Shown here piece by piece: positions 26,214-34,434 of a DNA stretch of 64,000 nt (positions within the stretch are counted from its first letter, which is position 1; every line of letters starts with the position of its first letter). A program made the position numbers and the translations under genes. The notes beneath the pieces are model-generated. The model made no database searches and had not been told where the DNA came from. It saw nothing but the letters and a program-made list of their open reading frames with translations. Source of the DNA: Paenibacillus curdlanolyticus YK9 (GTDB taxonomy: Bacteria; Bacillota; Bacilli; Paenibacillales; Paenibacillaceae); NCBI RefSeq assembly GCF_000179615.1, contig NZ_AEDD01000010.1, forward strand, positions 62,001-126,000, written 5' to 3'.

Positions 26214-26888
26214 TCAAAGCTGAAAATCATCGGGATCGTCATCATTATTACTGTTACTGGACAGGTAGAAGATGTCGCCGATCAACTTCACTGTCCTAAA
26301 CTTTTTGTTCAAATTCAAGGACTTATCACGAGTAATGATAATAACCTCTTGTCGGATTGACGAATCAGCAACTTCTGCTTCTTTACTCTGATCTGAAATG
26401 ATCGCCTTAAACACTTGCCGACCAGATACAAAGAACACTGGACACACACTTATAAAATCCGTCTTTACGTAAATTGCAATGACAATCAAAACAATTGCTA
26501 CAGTTACCATTAGATTAATACCTGATGCTTGATCAAGAGAGACTAACGGCAGCAGCAAAGTCATCAAGAAAAACGAATAGTCATTTACACTCAAGCGTTC
26601 ATATTTCCTTATCGAAACAATCTTACCTATTTCCTTAGCCCGCAATTGACGATCATAGTTACTGAAGAGCCATATTGCAACCAAGCGATAAATTAGCAAC
26701 GAAATGAAAATTATTCCCGCAATAATGAATACGTCGAATACCGTCTTATCTATATATTGGGCTAACCATGTTGCCCATTCAGTTTTCTTGAAGAAGTCAT
26801 TACTATCAACGAATCTGTAGAACATGATAAGGAATAAAGGAAGATATGCTGCTGTCCATAAGATAACCTGTTCACGCTTACCCCACAT
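26214..26888 (-). CDS. Four-helix membrane protein, Kiwa KwaA-like partner
   Basis: A 224-residue protein with four hydrophobic segments (about 8-25, 52-75, 103-116 and 125-144) and a hydrophilic cytoplasmic tail ending in an acidic NNDDDPDDF stretch. The start ATG follows GGGAGGGAGAG, 39 bases after the stop of the DUF4868-like gene, so the two form one unit. In Kiwa antiphage systems a small membrane sensor (KwaA) works with the DUF4868 protein KwaB. Topology and partner fit, but gene order is reversed and I cannot confirm sequence homology to KwaA. Confidence 0.5.
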   Translation of the reverse strand: MWGKREQVILWTAAYLPLFLIMFYRFVDSNDFFKKTEWATWLAQYIDKTVFDVFIIAGIIFISLLIYRLVAIWLFSNYDRQLRAKEIGKIVSIRKYERLSVNDYSFFLMTLLLPLVSLDQASGINLMVTVAIVLIVIAIYVKTDFISVCPVFFVSGRQVFKAIISDQSKEAEVADSSIRQEVIIITRDKSLNLNKKFRTVKLIGDIFYLSSNSNNDDDPDDFQL

Positions 26889-26927
26889 TTTTCTCTCCCT
26901 CCCAAGAAGAATACATCCCTCAAAGCA

Positions 26928-27968
26928 TTATTCTTCGTAAGCAACAGCTACTTTAAAGTCTTCCGTTACGAAAGACTTTACGATCTTATCAGCAAAGAAG
27001 TGTAACAAAGGTCTTGGGGAATCACCCTCATTAAAGATAATCTTGCGGTTTTCCATATCAATGTAGTCGAATAATTCCCAAATAGTGCCGTACTTCGCCA
27101 AATACCGTCCCTTCTCAGTCTCATCTACAGGAAGATTTGCTTTGATTTGTGACAGCTCGTTACATCTTTCTTGAAAATTAGTCTGAATCGCAGTAAGGGT
27201 GACAGGCTTAATTTGAGCTAATCCCCGTGAGTGGATGAATTTTTTACAGGACTCCTCAAATATCCCTTTGTTTGAATTCTCACCGTCAAAGAACGGCATT
27301 GAAACAATCTCAGTCAGATTCCGATCTCTCTGTTCATTTATATGGTCTCGGTAATCAAAAGCGAACTCAAAATTTCGGACATTCATTATGAACATAAAAT
27401 CTCCAACTACAAAGAAATCGATGTTACCCCCTAGATCAATTACAGTATCCTCGGCAAAAACAAATTGGTTCGCATTCTTAAATACCATCAACTTTTTAGA
27501 GGAACGCATGCTATTTTTCTTAACCCCTCGATAATAACAAAAATACGCATCTTGCTCATCTAAGGTTAACTTTACTATCTGAAAACTGGTGTACTTTTCT
27601 GGATACTCAGGATCAGGACTACGAAGTGCTGTGGTTAGCTTTCTAACTTTATCTAAAAGCCCTTGATCTTCTGATAACTCTAGCTTAGCAAGTTTGTCAT
27701 TTATCTTAATTTCATGGTTGTAGTTACCGACCAGAAAAACTCTACTTTCGGTATCATCAACTTCCTTCAACTCTTGTAAAGTCTTAACGATACTTTTCTT
27801 AACCCACTTCCCTACATCGGGTGCAAGTTGAATACCAGACGATTGGTAAAATGAATCAGCTTCCTTTTGTAGCCTTACAAGGTGTAATGAAAGATCCACC
27901 TCAGCCAAAGTATCTTCCGTCATATTGCTGAGTCTACAAATAATATTTTCATTGTTGTTTATATCCAT
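26928..27968 (-). CDS. DUF4868/KwaB-like protein (Kiwa-type antiphage system)
   Basis: A 346-residue soluble protein behind GGGAGGCGAG. The central region (VFAEDTVIDLGGNIDFFVVGDFMFIMNVRNFEFAFDY, about residues 172-209) matches what I know of DUF4868: a predicted hydrophobic strand pair with 'ID..' and '.N...FE..F.Y'. DUF4868 is the KwaB family, which in Kiwa binds DNA and blocks phage late replication or transcription. It is first in a two-gene unit with a four-helix membrane protein, bracketed by repeats R1 and R2. It lacks an obvious nuclease motif. Assignment rests on motif memory and context. Confidence 0.6.
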   Translation of the reverse strand: MDINNNENIICRLSNMTEDTLAEVDLSLHLVRLQKEADSFYQSSGIQLAPDVGKWVKKSIVKTLQELKEVDDTESRVFLVGNYNHEIKINDKLAKLELSEDQGLLDKVRKLTTALRSPDPEYPEKYTSFQIVKLTLDEQDAYFCYYRGVKKNSMRSSKKLMVFKNANQFVFAEDTVIDLGGNIDFFVVGDFMFIMNVRNFEFAFDYRDHINEQRDRNLTEIVSMPFFDGENSNKGIFEESCKKFIHSRGLAQIKPVTLTAIQTNFQERCNELSQIKANLPVDETEKGRYLAKYGTIWELFDYIDMENRKIIFNEGDSPRPLLHFFADKIVKSFVTEDFKVAVAYEE

Positions 27969-28096
27969 TCAATCTCGCCTCCCACCTCACTATTTCGTCA
28001 AAAGGAATAAACTTCCTCTATTGTAATTGTAGAACTATGCTGAATTGCATCGAAGGCCTGGCCTTTAACTCTATCCTTCGCTTTACCACAACGAAA

Positions 28097-28240
28097 TGAA
28101 CCCCTATCCATCTTAACCATTATGGTTTTTTATGGACAAGAGTTCATTTTTCGGAAGCGTGGCTGTGCAAAATCACAATTCGCCGAGGTGGTGTAATGCT
28201 AAGGATGTTTGGAGAGGTTGCTTGATAGCAAGCACTTCAA
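28097..28240. repeat. Composite island repeat R2
   Basis: First hairpin: TGAACCCCTATCCATC pairs with TGGACAAGAGTTCATTTTT (28132-28150), with an inner AACCATTATGGTT palindrome. Second hairpin: GGAAGCGTGGCTGTGC / AAAATCACAATTCGCC at 28152-28185, then GAGGTGGTGTAATGCT and TTGGAGAGGTTGC. It lies between two divergent genes, so it is not simply a transcription terminator. Confidence 0.75.
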
Positions 28241-28332
28241 CCTGCCAACTTCCCATTCCAGGGAGGATAGTTACCCCATTTGCAGAATATCTAACCTTAT
28301 CAGAAAAGATCTGATTTGGAGGCTATCCACTA

Positions 28333-28947
28333 ATGAATATGTACGACGTATTGTCTTCCCTCTCAATAAAATCCCCTGTTTTCCGCTCTCAGAAGGAATT
28401 TCAAAGGTTGTTAATTAACGAATTAAAAACCCGTGGTCTCCATTGCATGCCTGACAAAAATATTAACAAAAACACAAAAGTAGACATCTGGGTTGAAGAT
28501 CCCAAATCCGGCGAGATATGGATTTTTGAACTTAGGAATAAGACTAAAGAAATATCGACTTCCTTAAATGGGAAGCAAGTTGAACTCAAAAATCATGGCG
28601 CACAAGACCAAGGAAGATACGATTTTCTTAAAGACATTGAAAAGATTGAGAAAGCAGTATCAACCCGGGACAATGTAACGGGCTTTGGTATTATCATTAC
28701 AAATGACCCTTATTACTGGGAGCAGCCAACCAAACATGATTCTGTTGACCGAGATTTTCATATCAACGAAGGACGGATAGTTAGCGGTATTCTAAGATGG
28801 GACCCACTTGCCTCACAAGGGACCAAAAAAAACCGTGAAGAACCGATACAGTTAAAACAGACTCATAGTGTGAATTGGAGCAATTACTCTTCGATACCTT
28901 CTGAAAAAAACGGATTATTTCGATATTTACTTTTGCAAATTAGTTGA
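28333..28947 (+). CDS. PD-(D/E)XK nuclease-fold hypothetical protein
   Basis: A 204-residue protein behind TTGGAGG. The order of a restriction-endonuclease-like core is visible: helix FQRLLINELKTRG, then strand TKVDIWVED with the metal Asp (about 51), then IWIFELRNKT with Glu and an Arg in place of the usual Lys (E-x-R). The remainder (QGRYDFLKDIEKIEKAV, FGIIITNDPYYW) resembles companion elements of predicted DNA-cleaving proteins. Single-gene unit between R2 and R3. Nuclease activity is inferred and the Lys-to-Arg change leaves it open. Confidence 0.6.
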   Translation: MNMYDVLSSLSIKSPVFRSQKEFQRLLINELKTRGLHCMPDKNINKNTKVDIWVEDPKSGEIWIFELRNKTKEISTSLNGKQVELKNHGAQDQGRYDFLKDIEKIEKAVSTRDNVTGFGIIITNDPYYWEQPTKHDSVDRDFHINEGRIVSGILRWDPLASQGTKKNREEPIQLKQTHSVNWSNYSSIPSEKNGLFRYLLLQIS

Positions 28948-28963
28948 GCCATTATAGTCGAAA

Positions 28964-29090
28964 TGAACCCCTGTCCATCTTAACCATTGTGGTTTTGTAT
29001 GGACAGAGGTTCATTTTTCTGAAGCGTGGCTGTGCAAAACCACAATTCGCCGGAGTGTATTAATTCGGAAATCGGGGCAAGTCGCTTAAG
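28964..29090. repeat. Composite island repeat R3
   Basis: TGAACCCCTGTCCATC pairs with TGGACAGAGGTTCATTTTT, with an inner AACCATTGTGGTT palindrome. Then GAAGCGTGGCTGTGC / AAAACCACAATTCGCC at 29021-29051, then GGAGTGTATTA and GGGGCAAGTCGCTTAAG. The first 13 bases are identical to ssrA 51507-51519. It lies between convergent genes. Confidence 0.78.
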
Positions 29091-29913
29091 AAAACTTACC
29101 AACGATTTTCCACACCGTTGATTGGTGATCCTCAAAGTTACCCCCAATATCAAGTTTCGCCTTAACAGCAGCTGTCTTGAGTCCCACATTAACTCCGAGA
29201 TCATCCTCATATCTCACGGAGAGAGAAAAATCTTTCATTCCGTATTTCAGTCGTCCGTCTGCAATCTGCTGCCAAGTCGGTTCGTGATGAAACCAAACTA
29301 AATTAGAAGGTAATTCATTTGTAGTATTTCCGCTAAAGTTTGCTGTAAAAAGTATCTCAGAACCAGAAGTTTTAGTTGAAGAAGAATTCACACCACCTTC
29401 TATTTCTGCATGAGGAATTGAAATATCCATTTTTGCAGAAAATTCTTTTGACCACCCTGTAACATGTTGCACCTCAATGTAAGTTGCCCCTAAAGACATA
29501 AGTAGAATGACAGCCTCTGAGAATTTATGTTCAAATGTAAGACGGTGAAATTGAGCAAAAGGGAAGTAAACATTCTCTGCAGCAGGGTGTGCTATGTAAA
29601 GAACACCAAACCTTGGATGACCAGGAGGAAACTTAATTTCCTTAGCATCACTCTGTGATACAGACAACGTTTTAACTCCCTGTTCCCTTAGGCTTTTTAT
29701 CGCTCTATATAACTCGATTGTCGCTTCCGCAAAAATAATCGAAGGTGAAATCATTTTCGATACCACGCTTACAAACTTAGCCAAACCCGTTTCCTCTTGT
29801 TTTTCTTTAAACTTTTGTTGTGCCTTTATTTCCTCGTCATTTAAAACGACAATTAATTGTCGTTCAGCATAAGGACGCGAAAGCAAATCCACTTCATGCT
29901 CTGCCTGTTTCAA
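29086..29913 (-). CDS. Hypothetical single-gene cassette protein, 275 residues
   Basis: I do not recognise the family. Translation probably starts at TTG (complement of 29911-29913) behind AGGAGTAGG; no ATG is in frame nearby. Visible features are a charged N-terminal helix and a moderately hydrophobic helix (FVSVVSKMISPSIIFAEATIELYRAI, about 47-72). A conserved-looking core follows (FPPGHPRFGVLYIAHPAAENV, then FAQFHRLTFEHKFSEAVILLM). The C-terminal half has alternating beta-type patterns (MDISIPHAEIEGGV, EILFTANFSG, FSLSVRYEDDLGVNVGLKT) that could form a beta-rich or membrane-active domain. It stands alone between R3 and R4, inside a run of defence candidates. Confidence 0.6.
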   Translation of the reverse strand: MKQAEHEVDLLSRPYAERQLIVVLNDEEIKAQQKFKEKQEETGLAKFVSVVSKMISPSIIFAEATIELYRAIKSLREQGVKTLSVSQSDAKEIKFPPGHPRFGVLYIAHPAAENVYFPFAQFHRLTFEHKFSEAVILLMSLGATYIEVQHVTGWSKEFSAKMDISIPHAEIEGGVNSSSTKTSGSEILFTANFSGNTTNELPSNLVWFHHEPTWQQIADGRLKYGMKDFSLSVRYEDDLGVNVGLKTAAVKAKLDIGGNFEDHQSTVWKIVGKFS

Positions 29914-30021
29914 TTTGTGACCTACTCCTCATCTGCAACATATGTATAAATGCTTCAAGTTTAAGTTCGACAGGTTATTACAAATCCCTCCAGTAAATGC
30001 CGCAAACTTATTGGAACGCAT

Positions 30022-30155
30022 TGAACCCCTGTCCAAAATTATTGCTGTGGTTTTATGTGGACAAGGGTTCATTCTTCTTCCGAAGCGTGGCTGTGTAAAA
30101 CCACAATTCGCCGAAGTGTGATGCTTAGATTGTATGGGGAGGTGGCTTAACTCTC
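30022..30155. repeat. Composite island repeat R4
   Basis: TGAACCCCTGTCC pairs with GGACAAGGGTTCATT at 30059-30073. Then CCGAAGCGTGGCTGTGT / AAAACCACAATTCGCCG at 30080-30112, then AAGTGTGATGCTTAG and TGGGGAGGTGGCTTAA. The first 13 bases match ssrA exactly. It lies between divergent genes; the rest of 30156-30470 shows no gene. Confidence 0.78.
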
Positions 30156-30470
30156 CCCACTTCCCCTATATCGTAGATTCTCTTTCATAGATTGGTACAC
30201 TATCCTCCTGCATCGCATCAGATGAAAGGTGACGAAAGCCTTTACCCAACACTAATTGCAAGTTTTTAAAATTGCAGTTACCTCTTCTGTGGGTGTTCCA
30301 TCAAAAAGTGGCACCGGCCCCAGTTTTAAGCTGGCAGTAGAAGGCATCTCTTTGCGGTGGTCCAAAACGCTTACTAGGAGTCTTTATAAAATTGAATAAT
30401 CATACTAATATTATAGGTAGCTCTAGTGCGTAGTATCTGATCTTAAAAATTTCACCATGGAGAGAAAACC

Positions 30471-31919
30471 ATGTACATTTGGATGGAACCGCTTGGTTTT
30501 GTTGATGCCTATTGGAGCAAGAACCGTAAGTCGGTGCAAGAAATTCATCACTATATCAATACTTTTCCTGAGAACGTGTTCCAACGAATTGTTAAAATAT
30601 TAAAATTAGAGTTGTATTATCATGGTAAAAACCCCTATTACATCGTCCCGGCTAGTATTGGCCTTATTGATTTCAAAGAGGCATATAAAGTCTTTCAAGC
30701 GGAAAACAGACTCTTGAAATGGCCCATTATGCCTAAGAAGTTGCCTCGAACAAAACTTTCGAAAACGGTCCGCAACCCCGCATTTAAAACTGTATACGAG
30801 TACGAGCACTTCATCTTCTCCGATGTTCAATATGTTCAAAATTTAGCAACTCGAACTTACGAGTTGTCTGCTCAGCATGCGCAAATTATCTATACAATTC
30901 TTGAGCAAATGAAGCTCGTTCCGTACGAGAGGTTGCATCAATATCTGATGGATAACCGAGCTGCGTTTCCTCACAGAAACGGTGATATCGTAATTGCTTG
31001 TACGAAGTCAAACATCGATGAGTTTAAGAAATTAGCTGAGCAAAGTCATCGCAATACCATGGAATCAGCCATTACCCTGAAGAAGCAAGATGTTCCTAAT
31101 ACTCAAAAGGTTTCAGTATCTTCAAAAGTTCGAAATCCCAATACAGAACAGGTTCAACGTGAGCAAAGAAGTGATGTTTTGCCTTCGGGAACCCGACAAG
31201 CTGCTGTCATTACGAACCCTAATAAAGACCCTGGATTTCAGCCAATTGAAACGAAGATTTCTTCACAACAACGGAATAAGAATCTTGTTGTCAAGCCAAT
31301 TGGCACTTTGCTACCTGTCAGAGTAAAGAATACAGTATCCCGAGTTGTTCGCAGTTCTAGCCTAGTTAGGTACTTAAGGGATCTGTATAGTGATGCATGT
31401 CAAATTTGTGGTCAAAGAATCGACCTTGGCCCTGGCGGCACCTTTAGTGAAGTTCATCATATTCAACCTCTTGGTAAACATCGTGGAGCTGACGTCATAG
31501 AAAACATGATCGTCGTTTGTCCTAATCATCATATAATGTTCGACAGGGGGGCGATCACAGTAGATCTTTCAAATAAGAAAGTTATACATGCGAATCCGAA
31601 GAATGAATTGAATGGCAACGATATTGTTTTAAAGCATGAGATTGAAAATCGATATATCGAATATCACAACCTCTATATTTATAATCGGGAAGTGTCTGCT
31701 CCTTCAGTCGTTACTGAGATCCTGGAAACGAACGGGCACTTCGGAAAGACGATGCTGTTAATTGATCGGTCGAATGGTGAGGAAATAACAATTAGATTCG
31801 AAATGTACCATCAAAGAGAGTTTATGACAGGCCTACAACGAGCCGCACTATATCGGAATGTAGACGATGTGTTTGAATTTGGCGGATATAAATATAAAGT
31901 AGTGAATATCGGTCTATAA
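30471..31919 (+). CDS. HNH endonuclease with long novel N-terminal region
   Basis: A 482-residue protein behind GGAGAG. The C-terminal third holds a zinc-stabilised HNH nuclease (about residues 295-370): ACQICGQRIDLG, EVHHIQPLGKHRGAD with the catalytic His pair, and VVCPNHHIMFDRG. A final domain after it (GEEITIRFEMYHQREFMT...YKYKVVNIGL) is beta-rich. The first 190 residues are helical and unrecognised (NRKSVQEIHHYINTFPENVFQ). A basic, low-complexity linker lies at about 200-290. Single-gene unit with its own terminator, between R4 and R5; probable restriction-type effector. Confidence 0.75.
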   Translation: MYIWMEPLGFVDAYWSKNRKSVQEIHHYINTFPENVFQRIVKILKLELYYHGKNPYYIVPASIGLIDFKEAYKVFQAENRLLKWPIMPKKLPRTKLSKTVRNPAFKTVYEYEHFIFSDVQYVQNLATRTYELSAQHAQIIYTILEQMKLVPYERLHQYLMDNRAAFPHRNGDIVIACTKSNIDEFKKLAEQSHRNTMESAITLKKQDVPNTQKVSVSSKVRNPNTEQVQREQRSDVLPSGTRQAAVITNPNKDPGFQPIETKISSQQRNKNLVVKPIGTLLPVRVKNTVSRVVRSSSLVRYLRDLYSDACQICGQRIDLGPGGTFSEVHHIQPLGKHRGADVIENMIVVCPNHHIMFDRGAITVDLSNKKVIHANPKNELNGNDIVLKHEIENRYIEYHNLYIYNREVSAPSVVTEILETNGHFGKTMLLIDRSNGEEITIRFEMYHQREFMTGLQRAALYRNVDDVFEFGGYKYKVVNIGL

Positions 31920-31943
31920 CTCCCCCTCCGCTCCAAGACAAAA

Positions 31944-32095
31944 AAGCCGACCTCTTGCGGTCGGCTTTCGTCATGGGGAGGCGATTAATTGTCTTACCTT
32001 CTATAACCCATTAATTAACCATTATGGTTTTATGTGGACAATGGTTCATTTTTCCGAAGCGTGGCTATGTAAAACCACGGGGAGGCAGCCTAATC
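31944..32095. repeat. Composite island repeat R5 (partly degraded)
   Basis: The hairpin GCCGACC/GGTCGGC at 31946-31965 is followed by TTTCGTCATGGGGAGGCGA (ssrA-tail-like). Then AACCATTATGGTT, TGTGGACAATGGTTCATTTTT and CCGAAGCGTGGCTATGT / AAAACCAC, after which it jumps straight to GGGGAGGCAGCCTAA. The left arm TGAACCCC and the TTCGCC arm are lost. It carries both the terminator-tail type seen in R1 and the TGGACA..GGTTCA type seen in R2-R4. Confidence 0.7.
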
Positions 32096-33002
32096 AAGTG
32101 CGGCAAAACGGCTGTATCTTGGGGGAAGGTTTCGCTTTGATGATGCGTAAAGTTGCCTCGTTCCATATGGTGCTCCATAAGGAAGCGGCCAGGTCCCCAT
32201 TAAACAATAAAGGCCTTCTTAGGTCCCTCTCGTCATGGGCTTTTACTTTAACCCGTGCATTTTCCATAATTTTAACGAGATTACTAAACGGAAATTCTGT
32301 TAAACGATAACCTGTTATTGAAAAAGGCTTTTTATCAGAAACCCAAGGAATGAACGAATAATGTGGGAACTCTAAACTCGGAGGGTACATGGAAGCAAAA
32401 ATCGAAGAATATGGTCCCCTTATCGTTACAAATTGGTGTGAGAACCTATGATCGTCAAAATGATATTTCCAAACATCATCTTTTGTAGTAAACTCATCTG
32501 ATTTGGGTGGCTTCTTTAATTCCAACTTCCTTCCTACTTTACCAATGCCCCATTTTTCCTTGGCTCCAACCACAAGGACCGTATCCACCCAAATCTCAGA
32601 TATTGTGTGATTATTATCAAACTGATAATTACCAAAAAAAACAACATCTCCTAACCTAACCTCATGATTCAATAGGCGTGGAGTAACCCAAGGAGCTTCA
32701 CCTGTCGCATCTACTACAGTATTGTGTGAGGTTTGATGAATATTCCCCTTTTTACCCATTCTGCAGTACGACCAGCACCAAGGCAACGGATCAGAAAAAA
32801 TACATGGATCCATATTCGGCCCTAAACTATTCACACCATATGCATCGCCTAGAAACGAAAGATATGTAGTATTAATCGAACCTAATTGATCAATTACTTC
32901 AACCTCTGCCGCTAAAGGATATCTCCCAGGCACATCGCCACTCCTTTTAAGTGGATGTGTGATAAAGTAACCTCTCAGAAGACATCGCCTCCTTAAACCC
33001 AT
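32094..33002 (-). CDS. Hypothetical single-gene cassette protein, about 300 residues
   Basis: I do not recognise the family with certainty. The N-terminal part (LRGYFITHPLKRSGDVPGRYPLAAEVEVIDQLG, then GPNMDPCIFSDPLPWCWSYCRMG) and the segment DVVFFGNYQFDNNHTISEIWVDTVLVV loosely recall nucleotide-modification-associated (Nmad-type) or nucleotidyl-binding domains, a weak impression only. Three cysteines cluster at CIFSDPLPWCWSYC. The perfect ribosome site AAGGAGG lies inside the first codons of the frame. The real start may therefore be the CTG codon at about 32978, nine bases beyond it, rather than the ATG at 33000-33002. It stands alone between R5 and R6. Confidence 0.55.
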   Translation of the reverse strand: MGLRRRCLLRGYFITHPLKRSGDVPGRYPLAAEVEVIDQLGSINTTYLSFLGDAYGVNSLGPNMDPCIFSDPLPWCWSYCRMGKKGNIHQTSHNTVVDATGEAPWVTPRLLNHEVRLGDVVFFGNYQFDNNHTISEIWVDTVLVVGAKEKWGIGKVGRKLELKKPPKSDEFTTKDDVWKYHFDDHRFSHQFVTIRGPYSSIFASMYPPSLEFPHYSFIPWVSDKKPFSITGYRLTEFPFSNLVKIMENARVKVKAHDERDLRRPLLFNGDLAASLWSTIWNEATLRIIKAKPSPKIQPFCRT

Positions 33003-33055
33003 CCTTTTTTAATTTTATATCCTTAAACAAGCTTCTAGACGTAATTCTGAGTAAG

Positions 33056-33145
33056 TGAACCCCTGTCCTAAATTAACCGTTGTGGTTAGATATGGACAAG
33101 GGTTCGATTTTCGAACCTTGGCTATGCAATACAACAATTCGCACT
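33056..33145. repeat. Composite island repeat R6 (diverged)
   Basis: TGAACCCCTGTCC (identical to ssrA 51507-51519) pairs with GGACAAGGGTTCG at 33094-33106, with inner AACCGTTGTGGTT. The second hairpin is diverged: CGAACCTTGGCTATGC / AATACAACAATTCGC. No GGGGAGG end is visible. Confidence 0.7.
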
Positions 33146-34009
33146 TTAAAGGCCTAGTGATTTTAATATATACTGACTAATCAATTTAACAGGTATTACA
33201 AAATGACTTGCAGAGGAGTCGCTTTCCTTAAAGAACATCTGCGCAGGATAAACACTTTTTCCCGGAGTATCGTAGATGTAAATACCTATGTCTTCATAAC
33301 CCTCTTTTGTTCGTAAATTACCAACAATTTCACTGTAATGATAATTGTCATATTTAACGGTATTTTTATGTGTAGTGTTAAACAGTTCTTCTTTTGCCGT
33401 GCTTATATTTCTCTGATTTGTAAAGCAAATTAAAATACTTTCTAGAAATTCCACTGCATCCTTAACAATTTCAAATGGTTCAATGAATTCAATAGGAACA
33501 TCTTGAAATAACTCAGTTCCTATATCTAAGTCAACTAAGACTTGCATCGTATATACTCTCTTTTCCAGACCCTCATATTTTGGGTCAGTAAGCATTTGAG
33601 TAGCACTGTGTCCATCTGAAAACCTACCTATAGGCTCTTCCATATTGGTAACGGTCTTACCAACATAAACTGGTATTTCGCTATTTTCTTTACATTTAAC
33701 TTTACCATTACTAATTCTATTACTTCTATATGCTACTACACCTTCACATTCCTTTTCCAGTGTAGTAATGTAATAGATTGGACAAAGCGGTTTAGGTAGA
33801 GGTTTAGTATTATTCTCTAAGTATGCATCTAATTCTTTTCGAAATTTCTTATAGTCTTGAACGATATGATGAGCTAAGTGAGATTCATAGCATTCCCTAA
33901 TATATAGTCTATATTGTTTTATTTCAAAATCTCTCTGTTTTCCTGAATTATCAAGATTGAATTTACCATTAAGTATCTGGACTTTGTGATCATCAATAAA
34001 TGACTGCAT
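33146..34009 (-). CDS. GIY-YIG nuclease-domain protein (Eco29kI-like)
   Basis: A protein of about 287 residues. The GIY-YIG elements are visible in order: CPIYYITTLE (about 80), IPVYVGKTV (about 113), an Arg-His unit IGRFSDGHSATQML (about 125-140), and Glu in AVEFLESILICF (about 190). This matches the GIY-YIG restriction endonuclease group that includes Eco29kI. The ATG at 34007-34009 lies 12 bases after GGAGG; a TTG three codons earlier is a possible alternative. No methyltransferase partner is adjacent. It ends the repeat-separated array, next to R6. Confidence 0.72.
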   Translation of the reverse strand: MQSFIDDHKVQILNGKFNLDNSGKQRDFEIKQYRLYIRECYESHLAHHIVQDYKKFRKELDAYLENNTKPLPKPLCPIYYITTLEKECEGVVAYRSNRISNGKVKCKENSEIPVYVGKTVTNMEEPIGRFSDGHSATQMLTDPKYEGLEKRVYTMQVLVDLDIGTELFQDVPIEFIEPFEIVKDAVEFLESILICFTNQRNISTAKEELFNTTHKNTVKYDNYHYSEIVGNLRTKEGYEDIGIYIYDTPGKSVYPAQMFFKESDSSASHFVIPVKLISQYILKSLGL

Positions 34010-34173
34010 GTTTTTCAAACTGCCTCCTTTGTTTTTTAACCATTAAGCCTTTCTCATGAATTGGAATTGTCCTACGTTTCGAAAACGTCGTTTTTATTTT
34101 CCACAACAATGAGAAAAGGACACGATCGGTGGCCCTCAGTATTCATCGTCAAGATTCAGCGTCCGTAGCGCGC

Positions 34174-34434
34174 TCACCCTAGCGTGCCTTTCGGTGTGTC
34201 CTCATCTTTCTTATCGAGTTGATGGTCATCCGATTCGGCAGCTCGCACGTCCTCGATCTCAACTAAAGGTATGTACATGATCCCATCCGGCAGTCTCAGC
34301 GTAAGCGTCCATCTGTCCAGTTCCTGAATGATGCCCGTGTATTTCTTTTCGTCGTCTGTAGTGATCGTAATACGTTGCCGAGATATCTTCGCCTTCTTTA
34401 ATGTCAAACTGATCTGTTCAATAATTGGACGCAC
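34174..34434 (-). CDS. YolD-like protein
   Basis: An 86-residue YolD-like protein, a small beta-barrel family common in Bacillota and often next to UV-repair polymerase (UvrX/ImuB-like) genes in mobile elements. The core KISRQRITITTDDEKKYTGIIQELDRWTLTLRLPDG shows the family pattern. It begins at GTG, but the only ribosome-like site (AAAGAGGTG) overlaps that codon, so the real start could be a few codons on. No polymerase partner is nearby. Function unknown. Confidence 0.65.
   Translation of the reverse strand: MRPIIEQISLTLKKAKISRQRITITTDDEKKYTGIIQELDRWTLTLRLPDGIMYIPLVEIEDVRAAESDDHQLDKKDEDTPKGTLG

Noticed and set aside
32032-32310. 92-residue plus-strand frame over repeat R5
   Set aside because: Begins inside the repeat and continues antisense to the 32.1-33.0 kb gene.
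26037-33145. CRISPR array
   Set aside because: Repeats are about 100-150 bp, 0.9-2 kb apart, and the intervals are protein genes; no short regular spacers and no cas genes.
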